DNA of 64,000 nt from Clytia hemisphaerica (taxonomy: Eukaryota; Cnidaria; Hydrozoa; Leptothecata; Clytiidae). The stretch is taken from contig CACVBU010001253.1 of NCBI GenBank assembly GCA_902728285.1, positions 443,293 through 507,292 of the forward strand, read 5' to 3'. Below, piece after piece: positions 58,315-64,000 of the stretch. Every line of letters begins with the position of its first letter. Positions within the stretch are counted from its first letter, which is position 1. Made by a program: the position numbers and the translations under genes. Under the pieces are notes generated by a model, which saw only the letters and a program-made list of their open reading frames with translations, ran no database searches and was not told where the DNA came from.

Positions 58315-59460
58315 TAGCTAGCGCTCCAAAGAAGTGCTCAGCCTCTACACCCATGAATGATCCATGATCAACTTTGATAATTCGTTCGTTGTAGTTTCTC
58401 TTTTTTTCCCGTTCGTTTGACGCAAAAGCGCTTTTGAGACTTTGGGCTGTGTATCTCAGAGCATAGGCGTTGAATACCTTTACATCAAAAAATGCTCGTT
58501 AATTTTTTATATTTGCCGCCCGTAGCGAGCTTGCGAAGCGTAGGGTGGCCTACATAGCTTCACGCAAGGATATGGGACAGGAATCTCGATTTTTGTTTGT
58601 TTTGTAATCGGTCTTCCGGTTAATTAGTGTTCCGTAATTATCCGGCAACGTTTATAGCTTACCAAACTAGCAAGTAGCTTTCGCTAAATGCGCGGCGGAC
58701 GTTTTTCGTCATTTTTTTCCTTTCGGTTTTTTTCTGTCGTGCGTTAATTTGTGGATTAAGTTTTCAAACGCAGGTAATTCTATGCACATTTTCGTCCTTT
58801 TCGATGAGTTAGGCATTGATTTTCAAAAGATGTCCTGAAAGCTCTCGTCGAATGGCATTCACTTTTTTCAAAAAATTGAGATATAAATCAGTGAATTTGC
58901 TGACAGTTAAATTATACAATCTGTCTCCTGTCTTAGACATTCAGATTGATTCATTTTTCGACCCAAACAGTAGAACAATGATTGAATATCAGTGAAGTCA
59001 AGTTTGAAGATATTCTTTATTAGAAAATCAGTTAAAAGCAGTCAAAACGCAATTTACCTTACCTCCTGAGTTTGTCTTTGTTATGCTAAAATATAACAAA
59101 CCTTTATCATGCTGTTTAATTACAAAAACCTCCAATCACCACTTCTCCGCCATCTTGTTTCACTTTAATGCCGTGTTTTAAAATTCTTTAGCTACATTAT
59201 ATGTACGGAAAAGGTTTTCTCCAGGTTTTTTCAATCCCGGGATTAAACTACAAGGGCGGTTCCGCCCGCTTATTTTTCTTTCGGCGTTGAGCGCCCCGGG
59301 GATACAATAAAAGAGATTTTAAGATTAATGTTGAAAAGCATATTTTTTCGATAAATTTAGGCGATACTCAACAAAAAATAAGGTGGTTTTAAACAAATCT
59401 TTGACAAATTGGCGTTTCTTTCTGTCCTAATATATGCAAATCACGTCGAAAAAAGAATAT
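58315..59460. other. GC-richer non-genic stretch
   Basis: It holds GC-rich patches (GCCGCCCGTAGCGAGCTTGC at about 58517, AGGGCGGTTCCGCCCG at about 59254, GCGCCCCGGGG at about 59290) and a YY1-type CGCCATCTTG at about 59149. No ORF is supported. It could be a CpG-rich upstream region for the block at 59467. Confidence 0.35.
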
Positions 59461-59466
59461 ATTCCC

Positions 59467-59650
59467 GCCTTTACTTTCACTTTCGCTTTCGTGTTACGCG
59501 ATTCCAATTGGATGAATACCGCTCGCTAACAAATTCTGATTGGCTGTTAAGTCTTTAGCTTCGTGATTCTGATGGGATCATTTCCCGCGTCACGGTTGAA
59601 TCTTGATTGGTTGAAAGTTTTCTGAGGGGTGAATTCTGATTGGATGAATA
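59467..59650. promoter_or_regulatory. CCAAT-rich promoter-like block
   Basis: TTTCACTTTCGCTTTC (ISRE/IRF-type) at 59475-59490 is followed by CCAAT or ATTGG boxes at 59504, 59538, 59605 and 59638, and by TTTCCCGC (E2F-type) at 59581. The repeated GATTCTGATTGG-like unit suggests a short tandem origin. It lies about 320 bases upstream of the candidate first exon at 59972. Confidence 0.4.
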
Positions 59651-59971
59651 CCTGAAAAGTAAACAATAGTATGTAAGTATTTTGCTTATCAAAACCTAAA
59701 GATTTCCAGGGGGTTTTATTTTCTTTGCATGACGATAATTAAGCCTACAAAACACCGAGAAAAAAACCCAACATAGAACAGGTGTATTTTGTAATGTAGA
59801 ATATGATAGCGTGAATCTTTTTGAGATTCTATGTCAGGATTTTTTCTCAATGCCCCGTAACTATGCCCGGGGTACCCGTTGCTAAGAACTTATGTTAAAA
59901 ACGAAAGTGATTACGGCAAAAAGTAGCGATTTTCGTAATACCTCAAATATTGATACTTGACTGTACTGAAT

Positions 59972-60113
59972 ATGGACAAAAGTGATTATACAGATTATTG
60001 TTGGTGGTTGAATTGGCAACGAAATTCCACTGTAACTAAATTTATTCAACAATCGTCATTCAACATACTCTACTCCCAACTCCTTAAATATCCTGTGTTA
60101 TGGTACTTCGACA
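59972..60113 (+). CDS. Candidate first coding exon of an unrecognised gene
   Basis: ATG 59972 opens 47 codons (MDKSDYTDYCWWLNWQRNST, then VTKFIQQSSFNILYSQLL) ending at a strong donor (ACA/GTAAGT). It follows the CCAAT-rich block. An in-phase acceptor at 60204 leads to a frame ending at 60461 (total 132 residues), but that second piece looks like repeat sequence. The true downstream exons may be elsewhere. I do not recognise the product. Confidence 0.3.
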
Positions 60114-60461
60114 GTAAGTACAAATATTTTTTTCTTTGTGTACTTTTATAAGACTTGGTTTTATTAATCTTTTATGTTTAACCTGTGTTCTTGTTGATAC
60201 TTAGGCAGTCACCGAAAAAATGCTCTGTTGGGGTGGCAATTGGTGTTAAAAATACATGCGGGCGGACAGGCGGTCAAAAAAATTCTCAGGTTTTTTTACG
60301 TCAGTAATTCAAGCCTCAAGGGCGGGTGGTGTGTCGCGAGCAAAACAATTTTTCGATGGCCGTCAGAGCAATTGAGAAAAAAGCTATACTTTGAAAGAAC
60401 AAATTGGTTTTCCCAGAGTTTTTTCCGCATCTCCGCACCGAAAAATAAGCAGAAAATATGA

Positions 60462-61480
60462 TGCAGGCGGGTGATGCGAATAGAACAATTTTTCGACGAC
60501 CGCTACCAGGCACTATATTTGGGAAATTATTATCAAAGATTGAAAGAAACTTTTGTAAACTAGTTTTGAGGAAATTTCAGTACACTCACCATATATCGTC
60601 TAATTTCATGTTTCTTATTTTCCCTTTAAGCTTTTTATGAATGAGGATTCGTTTACCTTGACAACGCAATATTACCTTGTTACTGCTACTATTACCACGT
60701 TACGTCATGATTTTCCATCCTTCTACACGATATTGCTGTTAAACTGCAAGATAACTGGCATATAATTTTAATGTAAACAATTTTGTCCAGGAGATCCCTT
60801 ATCATGCCGTTGAAAAAAGTACTGAATGTACTCTATTTCCTGTTAATACCTGCTTCCTGCTCATCAATATTGCCTCGTTACTGATACTATTACCATGTTA
60901 CGTCCTATCATCTTCCATCCTTTACACGGACGCTGTCTACAGCTTCTAGATTAATGGTAAATCATTTAATGTAAACAATTTTGGATCACGATATCCTTTG
61001 TTAAACCGTTGGAAAAACTCCTAAGTACGTTGTTAACCGGCAATTTTTGGTTCCTGCTCGTTATGTTTCTGGCTCATAGCATTTCTTATGCTGTTTGGTT
61101 CTACTATGTTTCATTTATATTTCAAATTGGTTGAAATAAATATAGTTGCATGTCTTTTGACTGGTTTAGTATCTATGTCACTGTCTGTAATTGATTCTAC
61201 CTGGACACTTTTCCTAATGAATGTTTTAAGATTCGTATTTTATTCTTTGTAAAAAGTAATTCACATTTTTAGAAAAAAAGTATGTTTCATTTATGTTAGC
61301 TTATTCATTGATATCTGAAAGAAAATGCTGCTAAGAAGAATCATTCTAACTATTCCAAATCATTTCCAAACTTTTGTTATAATTATAAAGCATTAAAAAG
61401 CCTTAATTAGCATTAATTAGTTTTTACAAGCATTTGTTGTACTAGCGGGTGGCAGTTAGTGAAAGCTATGGCTAGTATAG
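60462..61480. other. Non-genic stretch
   Basis: A ~200-base unit appears twice, diverged: TACTGCTACTATTACCACGT and then TTTAATGTAAACAATTTTG near 60680-60785, and again near 60875-60985. This is a tandem duplication. No ORF is supported. Confidence 0.4.
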
Positions 61481-61489
61481 CGATTATAC

Positions 61490-61712
61490 GATTTATGACG
61501 TCACCAAATTCGATCAAATTATGACGTCATGATTACAATTTCTTTAATAATTAATTTTTAGGTTAATATTTAATTACGTAACACCGGATCCTGAAACCTT
61601 AAGGTATAGAGGTACTTTAGAGCCCTAAGTGGATCTCTGAATCTGGCTGCTATTGGTAGCGAAAACTTAGGGTAAACTGTTAGGTTTTTGAGACTTGCCC
61701 TAAGTCACTCGA
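61490..61712 (-). repeat. Right arm of the widely spaced inverted repeat (partner at 55457-55770)
   Basis: It is the inverse counterpart of the left arm, sharing TACGTAACACCGGATCCTGA, TTTAGGTTAATATTTAA and TGACGTCATAA-type blocks. The outer end is CCTAAGTCACTCGAG. The arms may bound one large non-coding element or be two separate copies of a repeat. Confidence 0.65.
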
Positions 61713-63572
61713 GCATGAGAAATCAATGAAAATATAGCTCGTTGGTTATCCAGTGTCTATAATAAATTCTTGCTCCAACTCAAATAGAGACCGAGTTACA
61801 AGAAATGAGTTATCGAGTTATTTAATTGAATAGTTGCGTTATCTGGTGTGCATTTCTTACACGATTCATTATCGGCGTGAAAGTTTTTCCCAGTTTTTAC
61901 TTTCAAAAATTCTCCAGATAGGGGGAGGGGATCATGCGTGCAGCCTATCGTTTTCAGGTATCGGCGGGTGGTCCAACCGAAATAACTTTAGTTTTACGCA
62001 CAGAGTCATTGAACCCGACTTGGGATGTGGTACAAGGTGTGGTTAAGGCAAGTTCAAAACATATTAGAGTGCCTAATTTTTATTAATAAAGATTTTTGTC
62101 TAATCCGAATGAAACTACTGGACAGACGATACTTTAGGCAGGAATGACAGTCGCTCATAGGCGACACAGGCATCAGATTTCGACAGTCTGAATCGCAGAG
62201 ATCTCACAAAACCGCAGGTAGCATCCTCTATAAGAAGCACAAATTCGCGATCGTATAAGACCGCTTGTGACAACGACTTTCTGCTGTTACGTGTTAGTCT
62301 AAATTCTTGGATGTTTCTTCTCCGTCTCTCCCCAACCAGAGGCCGTTATGGAGGCGCAGTCAGTCCTGACAAAGAAGTAATCTCTTATTACTTCTTTGGT
62401 CCTAATTACACGATTTATTTCGACTGTGAAATAGCCTATTCGTTAGCAGCCTACAACCGGCCCCGAAATATTTGGCACAAAATCAAAAGAGGAACTGGAG
62501 GAATTCCTTCAAAACTTGAAAACCGCAAACAAATGATTTTTAAGTGCTTTAAAGTACGGTTAAAAAATAGAGGATCTAAAAGCTCGAAAATGTTCCAATA
62601 ATCAATATGGCTGAGAACATAGCCGGCCTGGAAGCCACTTAACTAACCCTTCCTAAAAATCGAAACATTCAATGAATTAATCTCGTATCCACGCCACACT
62701 CACCGCCCGGTTAATGGGCGGCTAACCTATAGAAGATACTTAACTAGAAATCATCCGCTTTCCACCGCGCGAAAATGACTAATGGCGCTTAAATTTTGAA
62801 GCTCCCTCCACCGTTGTTAAAATATTTGATGTGATCGTTTTAGATGTTTTCTATGGCAATTAAATGTTACTTCAACTAAATTTAATATCAGTTAAGGGAG
62901 TTTATTGAAATCAGAAAATAATCCCCAAAAAATATCTTTAGACTTTTCTTTTCTAGAAATTTACAAATTTATTAAAGGGGGAGAACTAAACTTTATGTCG
63001 GAGCCCGTGAAAGCGCGATCTCAACCTGAAATTAACCTGAAATTTTGATGGTCGATCAGCCTGCTGCCTGGTTGGGTTGTCTGGTTGTCGTTGGGTTGAA
63101 AACTAGACAGACTGCTAGAAAAATCATATATATTTATGAAGTAAATATATATACAGATTTAAAATTTAAATTGGCTCTGATTTCATTGAGCACTCTGCAA
63201 CATCAATCACAAACAAATCTATATAATACAGATATAAAGTTTCCAGCAGGGTGTAACTTTCACTTAGTGATTTCATAGTTGCCAAGTTTCAAAATTCTGA
63301 ATGCGGGACAAGGAAGGTGTGCAAGCACAAAATTGAGCTAGGCATTTCCAATGCAATGGTTTTTTTTGGGGGGGGGGAAACAAGAGAGCCCGGAGCCCAC
63401 TTAGAAAAATTTTCAACAATGAATTGATGGGAAAATTACAAAAACCTTGTCTAATTTTTTCCTTTTTTTTATCATTAATCAATCATCTTCCTCGTTATTG
63501 CATTGCATTGGTTGTGTGTTTCGTCATTTTTGCGTGACTTTGTTTTGAGCGTAATTCTAATGAATATTTGGT
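61713..63572. other. Non-genic stretch to the terminal repeats
   Basis: No gene is supported. A 96-codon frame at 62311-62601 lacks splice signals or a domain. Short TA-rich and G-rich tracts are present (G9 near 63369). Confidence 0.35.
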
Positions 63573-63889
63573 AATAGACCTTTTCGCCTTTCCATCTGCC
63601 ATATTGAATTGTATGCAAAAATTATGGTGGCCGAATTGCCGTGGTAAAATTCCCTTAGAAAGTAAGCAAAACAAATGCAAAAAGAAAGTATTTATATAAA
63701 ACTTACATGCATGACTGGCGTTATATTAAATTGTAATTCTGTAGAAGAAAGATTAAATTTGCTTCTGTTGAAAACTAGAAATAATCAAATTTGCTCATCT
63801 CTTAGAAGAAGCACTTCAAAAAACCATAATATTAGACATAAACTCAAACTGTAAAATCACCCGCGAAGGTACAAAAAAGTAATCCTTAT
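63573..63889 (-). repeat. Near full-length copy of the ~317-bp dispersed repeat (inverted)
   Basis: It matches the inverse of 25645-25960 end to end, with AATAGACCTTTTCGCC at one end and AGTAATCCTTAT at the other. It directly abuts the GGGGCC end of the next element at 63890. Confidence 0.75.
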
Positions 63890-64000
63890 GGGGCCATTCA
63901 AAAAGTACGTTCGTCGCCGAGGGGGGGAGGTGGTCAGCAAAAAAGCGAACGAAAACGAACGGGGGGAGGGGGAAGGGGTCAAGTCGATTTGTGTACGGGG
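63890..64000 (+). mobile_element. Left end of a GGGGCC-type element, cut by the window edge
   Basis: It begins GGGGCCATTCAAAAAGTACG and has G-rich tracts (GGGGGGAGGGGGAAGGGGTC), the same plan as the PIF/Harbinger-like element at 933-1895. The other end lies outside the window. Confidence 0.5.

Noticed and set aside
62311-62601. 96-codon plus-strand ORF
   Set aside because: No domain, splice signals or duplication supports it; length alone is within chance for this composition.

Overview
This window is AT-rich animal DNA. Its coding exons are spliced with standard GT-AG signals (one GC-AG intron), introns are common, and the two largest genes are animal-type proteins that I recognise from their sequence. 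The closest guess is an early-branching invertebrate such as a cnidarian, but nothing in the sequence fixes the species. No rRNA, functional tRNA, CRISPR or bacterial feature was seen.

Layout. (1) 243-19315, plus strand: a complete GLG1 gene (Golgi apparatus protein 1, also called MG-160, ESL-1 or CFR). It has 23 coding exons per transcript. Exon 12 exists in two tandem versions of identical length and phase, separated by only 43 bases, which predicts mutually exclusive splicing. (2) 19316-29966: no gene. This stretch is packed with non-autonomous inverted-repeat elements, several carrying dense internal arrays of their own short motif and some nested in one another. (3) 29967-32822: three coding-looking exons of an unrecognised ~99-residue protein, the second split by a ~400-base inverted-repeat insertion. 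(4) 33734-51752, plus strand: a complete ZC3H18 gene (nuclear CCCH zinc-finger RNA-export/decay adaptor), 18 exons. Its 7-kb intron 12 holds two separate genes on the opposite strand: a 422-residue coiled-coil protein (40897-42300) and a small secreted protein with two PAN/apple-like cysteine repeats (43874-45003), the latter with a one-base frameshift in this copy. (5) 52476-54215, plus strand: a single-exon DNA polymerase iota (POLI), starting about 0.7 kb after ZC3H18. (6) 54216-64000: mostly repeats, including a 1.8-kb inverted-repeat element inside a larger inverted-repeat pair, a CCAAT-rich promoter-like block, and one weak candidate first exon at 59972.

The genes do not form a pathway. 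GLG1 acts in the Golgi, ZC3H18 in nuclear RNA processing, and POLI in translesion DNA synthesis. The most unusual material is the GLG1 exon pair, the nested gene pair, and a recurring design of short mobile elements in which the motif at or near the element's end is repeated many times inside it.
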